This document shows, in pieces, positions 24,690 through 35,600 of a stretch of 64,000 nucleotides of DNA. The notes beneath the pieces were generated by a model. It was not told the origin of the DNA. It saw only the letters and a program-made list of their open reading frames with translations, and made no database searches. Where the stretch lies: the NCBI GenBank assembly GCA_008360955.1, contig LUCM01002937.1, positions 62,001 to 126,000 of the forward strand, read 5' to 3'. Each line of letters opens with the position of its first letter. Position 1 is the stretch's first letter. The position numbers were made by a program, and so were the translations under genes. Source of the DNA: Fasciolopsis buskii. Taxonomy: Eukaryota > Platyhelminthes > Trematoda > Plagiorchiida > Fasciolidae.

Positions 24690-27600
24690 GACTGATTGAA
24701 CAAAGTCGGTCTATTTTAGGGCAGAAATGTGTTTATCCCAACCTAGGTCATGACAGTTAGGAGTATCCCGCGGGAACTAAATACTAGTCCTAGGCCACTG
24801 AAGGATAGCCAGGGCTTAATGAAGGATGACAAGGTGTTAGGTGTTGAGAGAACTTTTGGTTTGACTGCATCATTTTAAGTAGAGTTTAGAGGGATGATTG
24901 GTGGACAGCCATAACTCTGTCCGGTGAGTGGTGAAGCGATGGCCCTAATGGGTACTTGAATCTTTCGACAAGGGCAAGTGCTACGTTGTGACCAAAGAGC
25001 GGCGCAAGCTCTATCGTACTAAATGGAGGACGAAGTGGTGACAAGCGTTGGATTTCTTCGACTGAGTACAAGGTTGGAGTTAACGAATCGTAGGACATAT
25101 TCGCATCCATTCGGTTTCTGGCAACGGCCTCGCATAAACAGATCGGTACAATGAAAACGCACATAAATATTCGCCCAGAAGAAAAGATTCGGAAAAAATG
25201 GTGGGATCGAAGTAACTAAGCTAATTTCATTGTGATCACCGGGGAGAAGTCCAAATAAACTTTAATTGATCCATCAATAAATCAAGAATCTTCGACAGCA
25301 GAAAATAGAATGAGCGAACATATAGTACGACTGGGATTCATAATGGCATCACAGACCATGTTCGGCCGATATGAGAGCACATGATAGAAAGGCTTCAAGA
25401 CAGAATGACACAAAGAAATCAATCAATAAGACGATGACCAGGGGTAATCATGTTAAGGTTTATTTAGAAATGGTTAGTGTAAATATATATCAGTTTGGCA
25501 GATGCATTTGGACCACTGAAAACATTGGAATGTTTATTGTTCGTGTTCTCGAGGTGGCAATATCCTGACTGGTCGATTAGTAGGCTCCGCCCGCAGCAAA
25601 GTTACACCAGACTGGATCACCGGAATTGCGGAGAAATTTTCTACTCCGAAACAATTACTCTGATTGGCCAATTTTGTGATTTTTTGGACTTCACTAGATA
25701 CCTGATCTACTCCAAATTATCAAGAGCAAGTGTAAATGACGTCAACATTGGAAACAGATAACATCAAGCTTTGTTTTTAATAAATGACCAACAAAGCCGA
25801 CAAATTGCATTCGGATTTCTTCCGTTCTGTTTCGCGCAAACCTCCCACGGGAGGATTCTGTTGTTTCCCTGTAACCTCAAACCAACAGCTCTCTTTGTCA
25901 CATTACTTGCACAAAGACTTATGACACTCCGCTGCTTTGCCAATGCACTTAGGCTTCTCATCGAAGTGATCCAAATTCTCAGACATTGCACAATATTGCT
26001 TGTGCGAAAAGGATCTATACAACAAATAATATAAGAGTGAATTTCAAAAGCACCAGACATGAACCAATCTTGTAAATTGGGTGTACTTCGGTATCTTCAA
26101 CAGAACACCAACTGTCAGTAAACGGCACACTTTCAAAGTATGAGGTGTATGTTATGCCGAAATTCATTGGAAAAACTTAGTTGGAGAATTTCTGAAATGT
26201 TTTAACCCACTATAACTAATCACGAAGATGACAGATCAATTGGAAAAATTGGATACTTCAATTATCGTACACTCGTGCCCCAGGGCAATGCTCAAATAAA
26301 GGGCGCCTGAGTTTATTTGTGAAAAAATCAACCAGCACAAATCTGCTCTGCCAGAGTCAAAATAATCACGCTTGCGTAAGTCCGATGGGAGTGATTTTTC
26401 AAGGTCACTAGGTACGCACCAGAAGGTGGATCAAGTTTGGATGTTGGTTTATTTGAATGCACAGCAGTGCTGATCTTTTGGATTACAATTGGCAACTTCA
26501 CCTTCTATTCTCAAAGGTCAATCTAACCAAACAATGACGGAAATGTCTTGTCTTGTGAAAATTTTACAGTACAAAAGAAATAAGAGGTAGCTTGCATCGT
26601 CCATATTTGAATGTGTCAAATGCCTTGACAAAATCATTCATTTACAGTTAACAGCAGATCACTCTCGCTTGTTCCCGACAGTTTTTATCATTTTGCTGCT
26701 ACACGCAGTGGTTCAAAAAGGACCGTCGTCAAACGGATATCTCCATGAACTTCTGGTTGATATATCCCGGTGTAAAGACGAGGTATTCACGCTGCGCTAC
26801 CTGCAAAACGGTTGTCTAACTTATCACCGTTCTATTCTTGAAATATTCTGCATGCATTTTGTAAAAAAAGCTGTGGAGAACAGCAGTTTTCATTACTGTC
26901 AACAACGCAGTAGATATGCTCAATTCGACCGGATGATTCAGCCAATTTTGCAAATTTGTCCCGACTGAAAGATTACAGCATTACATTACATTTTCGCTCT
27001 TTTTGGGTGTCCCTTACGCGCATAGTTTTCTGCTCAGCTATGACTTTATAGCTGGCCGAAGAAAAAACAAGTGTTAAATTTGAATATCTAAGAACCCGAC
27101 GTACGTTTTCCACCAAGCTTCAAGATGATGAGCTCAGATTCTCGGAAGAATTTCCGATAGAATTTCGTTTGTGCAAATGAGCTGCGCACTCTATTCTATT
27201 TGGCAGTTAATTTGGGAGCTTCCGCAGGCGAATGTTATTTCCAAATTGAGCTAGTTAAAGGTATTAGCCCTTAACTCTCACATTTTACCCCCATGCTATT
27301 GTAGCCAACAATTTTTAAGTGTTTTATTACCACCCGTCCTCACTTGAAACATATTGCTCTCCTCCTTCAAAAAATGGCACGTCATCACCCTTAAACATGT
27401 TTATACGGCATATCCAGTGATCAAAACCACAATCTACGTGGTTCAACCGTTTTCGGAACCCTCGGTTTCACTCCTGTAGTTCCGTTCATTATCCCGGACA
27501 GTCCAGTCAGGTGGAATGCATTCGTTTGTTTGAATCGATCGTCAACAAATGACTGGGCGGTCTAATAGCATTTGCTTAAGACGAGTGCTAACAACGGATT

Positions 27601-30600
27601 AAATGTTTTGGAGTGATTCAAACAAAATCGTGTATACAACTAATTGTTGCATCGATCCACAGTTATTTAGATCACGGTATTCTCCGCTTTCAGTGTTACT
27701 TCGATTTTTGATGAGCTATGCTCATACCTAGCAAAGTTGACGGCTTGTTAGCAAAGACTAACCTTCATTCAGCTTTCGTCATATCCAGATTTGCGTAGTT
27801 GCGGTAATGGCATCTGTACTTCTTTACCATTGTCATTCAGACTGGCTATGCTTTCATTCGATTATTCAAGTTCATGATCTTTGGTATCGATCTGGCCTCA
27901 GGCTAAACTAAGAAATATCGCACTGAATTGATAAACTATCGGGTGAATTTGCAAGACTCTTCCTTCTTGGTTTGAGAACCAGAACAATTAATTTCGTTCA
28001 AACAAGTCTTGCTGACCTCACCAATGACAGGAGAATGATAAACATGGGCGGCTTATACCAGCGTCACGATCATTTCGCGCAATTACTGAACTCATTCGTG
28101 CTTATAATCTTCTAATGTTTGTCGACTAGATAAGTCAACAATCCGAGTACACGAGACGGAAACGAGAGCAACTATAAATTATGATTCTTAAATGAAACTG
28201 TTCAGTTTTCTGATTTTCCTCAAGTTAATTTCATAAGCGGCCGTGATAGCCCTTAAAATCTGCCATTGGATGGTAGGATTCACAGGGCAGTTTATTATCT
28301 ACTGGTTACAGCAACTGACTCCACGCTTACCTCAATATTAAATATGAAATGAGTATCGAGTGGAATCAGAAGCTTAGATTGTCAAATGCTGTACCACCCA
28401 AGGGCGGCAAAATTCTTTGTGCTCATTTGTGCTTCCGCTAGTCACAAATTCTCCGGGGAACTTGCTTTTAACGATGCAACCAAAGACAGGTAACTGAAAA
28501 TGTTCCCCTGAATAGTCAGCGTACAAAAACATGTCCCTTCGTTCTTTGTTCCATAAAATTTACTTTAAAACCGTTTTGCTTAAAACGTACATTTTGCATT
28601 TACGAAACAAATAGAAATGCCTTTCATCTGTTGACTGTAATTAGATTCTTTGTTTGAGATATTGTCTAAAGTTTCAGAATTTCACACTCATGTGATTTTC
28701 TCAGTCACGTTATTGGAATTGGTTGGTGCCAAACAAGCGACTATTTGTTGCACGTACCTGCTTCACTGACTGCGTGACACTAACTGACAAGTCACCAGTG
28801 AGGTGTGGAGAGTACCGGCAGATGGCAGTGAAATGACTAAATGACCAAATCAAATCAATGCGACCGTTACATGCATCTATATGTCGAGGGAGTGGCCTGT
28901 TTTTATCGGCTGTTTACAAGGCCTTTTTAGATGATAACGAAACAAGCCAAACTCCGGGGGTCAAGCAATTGAAAGGTACTGGATAAAATGCATGAATCCA
29001 AGAAAAAAACGAATATGAGTACACTGTTGGCTGTGGCTTTGTTCATAATCATTACCGCGTACAAGGACGCGGAGAGCGGATTCCGAGTAGTCTAACTCGT
29101 CAATGTATTTGACTTCAAAATAGATGGGATAAAGCAGTGCAACCAATGTTCTAATTCCGGAAGTTTAAGTGTCGCAAGAATTACATTGTCTTAGTTACAT
29201 TACGGCATCGAGCTTACTTGACCACCCTCGAATTTGTGAAAACTAACTGGGCGTTCTTCATATACCGGGCATTCAGTTGGATGTGACTGTCTGGATGAGA
29301 ATTTGTTTGTGTTTAGATCAATCCATTACCACCAGATGAGTGACATAAATATCTCCGGGTGCAAACGTTAGGGTTCGCTAAAGATCTGATGCGAAAGCTT
29401 TCGACCGCTGACTTTTTCGCATCACAAAAGTTAGTTTTTGCCCTAAACATTCAGTCGCCCTTTGTCAATGCAAAAATACGTTCACATAACATCCCTGCAC
29501 AGAATATCATGAAGAATAAGGACTTGGACGATGTACCGCATGTAACGATGAGATTTTACCTCACACAGATAGATTCACGTGTCACTGGTAAAAATTGTGG
29601 TTTATCTCCGTCCGTTGAGTTTCATTACTGAAAAACTGTAGGTTGTATGACTGGCACAAATTTGTATAGATTTTGAAGATTTCAGTTATTTTGGAATTGT
29701 GATTTCAACTAGGTTCTGACGACTAGACCCTGTCTAGTGATACTTAAGTCAAGAACTACTTGACCGGTGCACACACTGACTATGTGTCCTCGATCGGCGA
29801 TGAAACGTTTGTGACCTAAAAGGGGAACTTCGTAGAAATTTCGGGGTGCCTTTCGAGCCGGGTTGAATGGCATTCCGAAACTCACTGGCAAATTTCCTGA
29901 GCGGTTGTTCATATTACTTTGTATTTAAAAACATTTTTCTAATTGATATAAATTTCGACATGACTAAACACGGTTCATTTTTAAGTCATTCCCTCCAGTC
30001 GTAGCATTTTCACGTTTGAAAGTGAGAAGAAATCGGTAAGCAGTTGGTCCAAATGACAACAAATCTATTAGGCCTCTGGCATGATCGGGGTTCTATTGAT
30101 TGGGCAAATTATTCTACAATCCACTACCCCCAATTTACAGCGCATTAGTTTCGATTACGATGACTAAGGATTTCGTTGATTTTGTGCTCACAGTTTTACA
30201 AGAGCGGAATTAGATGATCGAAGCCTTAGCATAATATTGTTACGCTATTTTTTCTATGGTTCATTCAGTCCCTAAAAGTGTCACGCTTGCGTCTTAGACT
30301 TATGCGGTTTCAGTTTCAATGTTTACATTTGTTAACCTTGCACCAATCTGCTCTGATTTCGGTTGCCAGTTCTGGGCCCTAAATAACAGCGAAATCGGAG
30401 CCAAAAGAATAAGCATCAGAAAAGCTGTGAACGAAGGGGACTTATTTCGAATGCAAGGAAACCCCTGACAGCGACATTGAGGGATACCCGTTAAGATTCG
30501 TCACTATCGAGGAGGACGTTCTCGTGAATCCTAACCCGATAATCTAGCTCGAACCAGTAGAGACAATCAACGTGTTAGGGTTTTCACATCGTTCCAACTC

Positions 30601-30805
30601 ATCACGGATAGATGACCCTGATTCATCTGTACTGGTCACCAGCCTCACAGGATAGTGTACACGGGGGAATTCAGTCTACGAGAATGTGAAGAGCAAGTCC
30701 CAAATACATTAATCCACTCAAACTCAATATCTTGTCGATCGATCAAGTTCTGAAATCCAACCTCATACGTCTTATTTTACCATTTCTAATGTAATTCTTC
30801 TACTA
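24690..30805. other. Unassigned non-coding stretch (6.1 kb)
   Basis: The longest featureless block up to here. No coding region, RNA gene or element was recognised on either strand. The open frames (for example 25,764-26,060 minus, 26,669-26,968 plus, 29,359-29,631 plus) have no family motif and lie isolated. It could be intron or old intergenic DNA. Confidence 0.4.
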
Positions 30806-31795
30806 TACGCTAGTTTTAGTTTCAGTGTTAGTTTGTATAACCATTAATCTTGGATCAAGGTCCTGTGGTTTTTGTTGCTACCCAACAGCACTATCTGCTT
30901 GAGAAAAAAGAAAACAAAGAAATGTGAAAGATCGACCGCGACGTAATAAGTTGAACAACTATCCAAAAGAGCAAAGTTTCCGAGCACTAGAACGTCACTC
31001 ACTGCGACCTTGAGCCACATCACCTACTGTCTCCAACCGTCGTTTAGCCGAGGGTGGGGATCTCGTGGACCGTGGCTTAGTAGCTTAACTGCAGATAGAC
31101 GAGCCAGTTAAGTGGTCAGAGCTTTCATATCTTTTTTCGTATCATTTCACAGACTGGTCACCCCGAACCATCTTCCAACCGTAGCATCGCAGAACAGCGT
31201 ACAACGTATAAGTCGTTCTGTAGGCATGCTCAAAACATGTTCCAACCACCACAAACTATTCTGATACAGTATCTATTCTAAAGATTGGACAAAATAGCCT
31301 AGTAAATTAAGTTACCAAAAAAGTTTTTCCATTTTATTCTACTATTACAGCCAGGACAGTGGTGTTCAAACACCGAAAGTCTTCGCATATCTGCTCTTAA
31401 CGACCATGTTTTGCAGCCGTATAGCGATACCAACCTCACTACTGTTGCATATGTCCGATTTCTGATTGCTAACAGTATGTCACACCGATGTCATAGATGA
31501 CTCAAACTGTTGATTGCCAATCGAATCTTCTGTAAGTATGAGGACACTTTATCCAGCGTGGGATCACCAAGTAAAAACCACCAAAAACTTAACTAAGTCT
31601 GTCCACCTCACCCAGTCACCCCACTGCAAATACAAGATTCGGTATCCGGCCAATCCAGTTTTGCACTCTATCGGCCATATCCAAAGCCTTCGTCGTACTT
31701 AGGCTACCTGCAGAGAAGTCATCTATCAGTAGGGGTCGATCGCTGTGAGCTAACGGACAGTAACCGTGCAAATCAGTGACGGATAGGTGCAACAT
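30806..31795 (-). mobile_element. RTE-type LINE 3' fragment, copy C
   Basis: Read on the minus strand. KIRLAINSLSHL, then RNRTYATVVRLVSLYGCKTWSL and MRRLSVFEHHCPG (31,540-31,350), are the RTE C-terminal region. After about 85 unrelated A/T-rich bases, LWWLEHVLSMPTERL and GRWFGVTS follow, then WRLETVGDVAQGRSE near 31,040. The 3' untranslated part to 30,806 aligns with copy D at 13.4-13.7 kb. Stops and frame changes are frequent. A SINE of a second type begins 35 bases beyond its upstream end. Confidence 0.65.
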
Positions 31796-31829
31796 CATGT
31801 GGTGAAGTTCAATAAACCGCTCAGAGCCT

Positions 31830-32005
31830 GCCCGGTAGCGTAATGGCTAAGGCATTCGACTCAGAATCGTTTGTCCTTGTTCGGGTTCGCGTCCCAGTTC
31901 GGGCGTGGTCCATATACACTGCTGATGATTCCTAACAAGGATGAAACAGCTGTACAGTGCTTCCATGGTTTCTTAATGGTGAGTTGAGTGATGATATCAC
32001 ATGGT
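31830..32005 (+). mobile_element. tRNA-derived SINE, family 2 (single copy seen)
   Basis: The 75-nt head at 31,830-31,904 begins GCCCGGTAGCGTAATGGCTA (A box), carries a GGGTTCGCGTCCCAG B-box region and ends TTCGGGC, which pairs with most of the GCCCGGT start. The anticodon arm is poorly paired. The body that follows (GTCCATATACACTGCTGATG, AACAGCTGTACAGTGCTTCC) is not part of a tRNA, so this is a SINE or tRNA-derived relic rather than a tRNA gene. Confidence 0.6.
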
Positions 32006-33047
32006 GAACCATTTCATGAATATCAATCAGTTAGGTTAGGCCAATGTAGTGCTAACACACGCCTCCGATGCGAAAAGGCTTGGATTCAAAAGCCGCGTGC
32101 AGTGACACATGCGCACTACCGATGAGCTCTAATGAGAGCAATACTCAAATCTTGCCCCTGCCGAGAGCTAGATTGATCGGAGAACCGGAGGTTGGTGCTT
32201 TTGGAGTGAAGTTCGAAAGCAGGAATTTAATTGCTAAGACATATCCGCAGCTATGAACGCATCTGAATGGAGTCATCTCTTTGTTTCAACACGCAAATCA
32301 CTATTACGAACCATCTGACCACACTCTGCCCAGATTTTTAACTAGACGTGCTAGAAATCGTCAGCATTAGAGACTCCCAATTGTTTGTAAGGCATCAGTA
32401 CCGTACCGTGTAGTGCACAGAGATTCGGTCGCCTGCTCATTCCTGACTAGATCGCACCAGCTGGTACAAATGGAATGCATCGGAACCAGTCAACGCATCA
32501 TCGCCTAATACATTTCCAAATGTAAAGAAGTGTACGGTAAATAGACCCAGCGGATGAATATTCACTGGGGACTGCGACCATTTCAGTCCTAAAAAGATTC
32601 AATTCAAAAATCGGGCGGTTGTAGCACATAAATGAGAAAGCCGTATGTAGTACATACAAAACACTAAGAATTAGGTAGATCGCGCCGCGCACATGCACAC
32701 ACATGCATGGATGCACGAAGGCTATAACAGCTCGTATGTATATTTTAAACCAATCACTACTATGGTCAACTTTTCGCTAACGAAACTGCTGGAGGAGGAC
32801 TATCACGCGAGCCATGGAATCGCAGGCGAACTGTTCATATGCAACAGATTCAAATAAGATCTTTAAGTTCCCGAACTTATTGGCGAGCCATCCACCCACC
32901 AATGGTAAAAAATCGAATGTGATAATTTTCGGCCAAACGTTTCTTATTTCTAAATTCATCGTTAAAAGAAGAGATTAAGGTAACACGCAGATGAAGCGCA
33001 TCAACAAAGAAAAGCGTAACTAAGCATATGCATTGCAAGCATCAGCA
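32006..33047. other. Unassigned non-coding stretch
   Basis: Nothing recognised. It may hold downstream introns of the minus-strand candidate gene at 33.05-33.51 kb. No further exon of that gene could be picked with confidence. Confidence 0.35.
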
Positions 33048-33505
33048 TCAGTTTACCGTTATTACCGGTGCTGGAATCGGTTCTACGTCGTCCAGATATC
33101 CAGAATATGTGTTCCGATCTTCCCAAGGATTACGCAACTGATCACTGTCAAAATCTGCAACTTTCACCAAATCTCCAGTCAATTCCATCCTAGAACCAGG
33201 CCATGATCCATCCTCGTCAGGTACGGTATTTATTTCCAAACGGCCCGCTTCCATAAACCCGTGAGCGTTAGGATAGACGGTAGGTAAATTTATCCCCACA
33301 CCTGCAACTGCGATTCAATACATGTGGTTGCTACCTTACCGTTACTAGCCCTAACAGTTTGCCAATCCCGAATCTTCCCGTCATTCGCTTCGATTCGATC
33401 GATTAACAGATTCGCCTTTCTCTTGCGGACTATGTGCATCTGCCCGACTGAGTTGGCCATACTTGAATCCGAAATGATTATCATGATAAACAAAAACCAA
33501 ATCAT
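33048..33505 (-). CDS. Candidate host gene, 5' part: two exons split by a 38-nt intron, predicted secreted or membrane protein of unknown family
   Basis: I do not recognise the family. On the minus strand an ATG at 33,503-33,505 starts a hydrophobic leader (MIWFLFIMIIISD), followed by a basic stretch (HIVRKRKANLLIDRIEANDG). Exon 1 would end at 33,340 before GTAAGG. A 38-nt intron (33,302-33,339) ends TTGCAG. Splicing joins ...TVRASN-G to VGINLPTVYPNAHGFMEAG in a consistent phase. Exon 2 is open to a stop at 33,048-33,050 and is rich in Asp/Glu/Pro/Asn (VKVADFDSDQLRNPWEDRN, YLDDVEPIPAPV). GTAATA at 33,065 and GTAAAC at 33,056 are alternative donors, so more exons are likely. An in-frame ATG 45 bases upstream is possible, but the inner one puts the leader at the very start. 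Very short introns are known in flatworms. No transposon motif is present. Confidence 0.5.
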
Positions 33506-34544
33506 TAAGATTCCCACTTCGAATCGAACCACGACACTCCGCAGAACCAAATGGCAGTTTGTAGTTAGTGCAAACCAGCTGCTTGGTTGATCGATGGAAT
33601 AATCGATCTAATCAGTATTTCGATTTTTCATCTACGTCGATCAGATCCCAGTACTCCTTGAATGATTGGCGGTAGAAATGAACTTTTGTCCATAATTAAG
33701 CTAGTGACAAATTCAAATTGTCTTTTTTGAGCGAAATCGACATTTTCGCTTTTTTTGCACCCGTTGATCCTTAATTCTTTCTGGCTGAATGACGTAATTT
33801 CCTCGATTTCATAAGACTGGAGTTGCCGAAAAGTAAGTTTCAGTACCAATCCAAAAACATTTTTGTATCTGTGCCCTTTTCTGGGTCTCAGATCTTATCA
33901 ACTCACAATAAGACTACCTTATAGTGGAATAATTGCCGCGTTTTAATGCCAACCATACGTTTCTGATATGCGTGAAGTTAAAACTCAAGATATCTAATAC
34001 GGATCACTCGCATTTGTACTCTTCGGTTAATTAACCTGACTTGACAGCTTGTGTCACAGTTGTTTTCGGGTTCAAAATTCAACTAACCACAGTGAACCCT
34101 AGACTGGATGCTCAAAAGTCGAGGAGCCTCCTACATGTAGTGTGTATTCACTTGTTCTCTATACAAATGCATTTTTGCAACCGTTGGTGTTTTAAGCGAT
34201 AGAAGACCAATCATCGACTTTCAGCAGATTGGTCCATCATCTGTCGCGGAATAGTCTGTGGTCAGCAAGGTTCAGCGGAAACTAAGGAAGTTATGTATAA
34301 CAAGCAGTTATGATGTTCTATAAACTTTTGAGAGCTAGTTCAGATTATCCAGAGGTTTCGATAGTCGAATGACAATCCCGGTTTTCAGGGTTAGCGACCC
34401 CGTTTACATGTGGTAGATGTGTAAAGCTGACCTCGCTAAAATGGTTAAAATAGTTGGATTAGGATGAACTAAGTTTATCATTTGGAAAGCAAAGTAAATT
34501 AACAAAACTGGAAATCTCCAACTGATTAATCATCTAATGTTAAC
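33506..34544. other. Unassigned non-coding stretch, possible upstream region of the minus-strand candidate gene
   Basis: No element or gene recognised. If the gene to the left is real, its promoter and 5' untranslated region would lie here, but no clear TATA box or initiator can be assigned. Confidence 0.3.
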
Positions 34545-34854
34545 ATTCTATTCTATTGTATTGCGTTGTATAGACTTTTGCGCACAATAAATAATGTCGC
34601 ATTTCAGTCAAAAAATGTGGGGGTAAAAACATGACGGGGAAAAAAGAAATTAATAAATAAAGTGAAATACCCTCATCGCCTAATAAAGAATATGAAAGCA
34701 CTCATCCAGGAATAATCATAACACATTATGACAGGTTGCTCACGAATTCGGCTGAAACTCGGTCACGTGCTAATAAGAAGACAGTGGAGTTCCTATGATA
34801 TTGATTCTGGAGGGCATGGAACGAAAAGCGAATCGCGTAGAAATATGAGAGCCA

Positions 34855-35085
34855 CAAAATCGGTTGCAAGGAATGCCCAGCAGAATACATTGGACAAACC
34901 AGCAGACAACTGATGACACGGATAACAGAAAACAGAAGAAAAGAAAAGTGCAGACCTTCGGACAAGGCAGCCTTATCAAAACTTGAGCACGACTCAGCCA
35001 TCGCTCTGCATGCCATAGCAGAGTGACACAACATAGATTATGAAAACACTAAGATACTCCAAAGTGGATGCAGAACCCTTTTAAC
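34855..35085 (+). pseudogene. GIY-YIG endonuclease domain fragment (Penelope-like)
   Basis: About 75 codons including CKECPAEYIGQTSRQLMTRI and DSAIALHAIAE. A TGA follows that last motif, and the frame then resumes with HNIDYENTKILQSG. The expected Arg of the domain is present in SRQL. Read with the right frame it runs straight into the inserted SINE. Confidence 0.65.
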
Positions 35086-35253
35086 TTTTTACTTCCTTTA
35101 TTAGTGAAATAATAATGTAAATCACTATTCAGGAAGGGGGCTGCGGCCACCAGAGGGCTGCCATGTGGGGAAGTTGGCCGGCGGTGGGAGCTTCGAACCC
35201 GCGACCATCACGACCAAACGCAGCGACCTTATCCGCTTGGCCACCACCGGCCG
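35086..35253 (-). mobile_element. tRNA-derived SINE, family 1, copy 3 (best preserved)
   Basis: On the minus strand, head at 35,253-35,176: GGCCGGTGGTGGCCAAGCGG (A box, with GATAAGG next) and GTCGCGGGTTCGAAGC (B box), closed by CCCACCGCCGGCC pairing with the start over about 11 bases. Body: CAACTTCCCCACATGGCAGC then GCAGCCCCCTTCCTGAATAG. Tail: TTTCACTAATAAAGGAAGTA. Total about 168 bases. It sits inside the 3' part of the second Penelope-like element, in the opposite orientation. Confidence 0.85.
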
Positions 35254-35534
35254 GGCTGAGGCTCTGGCGATAGGCACCCACTCCACATGCATCAGTCAGA
35301 ACGACGAGGCACAGATTTCGGAGGTATGGACAGCCCTCCCATTGTTGAGATGCAGACATTCCAAAGGTTACCACACTAGCTGACCTCACCGCCACGGCGG
35401 CGGATGACGTGAAAGAAAACTAATTTCTCCCCCGGCCCACAGTTCACAATACATGCATTCACACAAGCACAGACGAACAGACAACTGAACATCCGTTGGC
35501 ATGTGAGCGTTGCCTCAGTTATTCGATTGTAAAT

Positions 35535-35595
35535 CTTGTTTGAGAAAGACTGCCCACGGTAGTCGAAACGTTGGCAAATTACATCTACCAACAAC
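35535..35595 (+). ncRNA. Hammerhead-ribozyme-like hairpin, decayed (Penelope-associated)
   Basis: A 7-bp helix GACTGCC / GGTAGTC with a 3-nt loop (35,548-35,564) is followed at once by GAAAC, the invariant 3' core of hammerheads. The seven bases before the helix read TTGAGAA where an active ribozyme has CUGANGA, so two core bases differ, both as transitions. After GAAAC comes GTTGG, which can pair with CCAAC at 35,588-35,592 as the short stem III. Penelope-like elements are known to carry such minimal hammerheads. This one is probably inactive. Confidence 0.4.
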
Positions 35596-35600
35596 TTTTT

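Larger units (their letters stand above)
34545..35600 (+). mobile_element. Second Penelope-like element, 3' end with GIY-YIG domain, interrupted by a SINE
   Basis: Plus-strand frame near 34,855-35,070: KIGCKECPAEYIGQTSRQL with the CxxC and YIG motifs of the Penelope-type GIY-YIG endonuclease, then LSKLEHDSAIALHAIAE and IDYENTKILQSG. No RT precedes it. The upstream 300 bases match a second copy at 47.46-47.74 kb. Downstream, a minus-strand SINE occupies 35,086-35,253. Beyond it, about 35,540-35,595 holds a hammerhead-like hairpin of the kind found in pseudo-LTRs of Penelope-like elements. At least one stop interrupts the frame. It is a different lineage from the 20-22 kb element. Confidence 0.65.

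Noticed and set aside
31830..31904. tRNA gene
   Set aside because: A-box and B-box are present, but the anticodon arm is mispaired, the acceptor stem has mismatches and the sequence continues into a SINE-like body.
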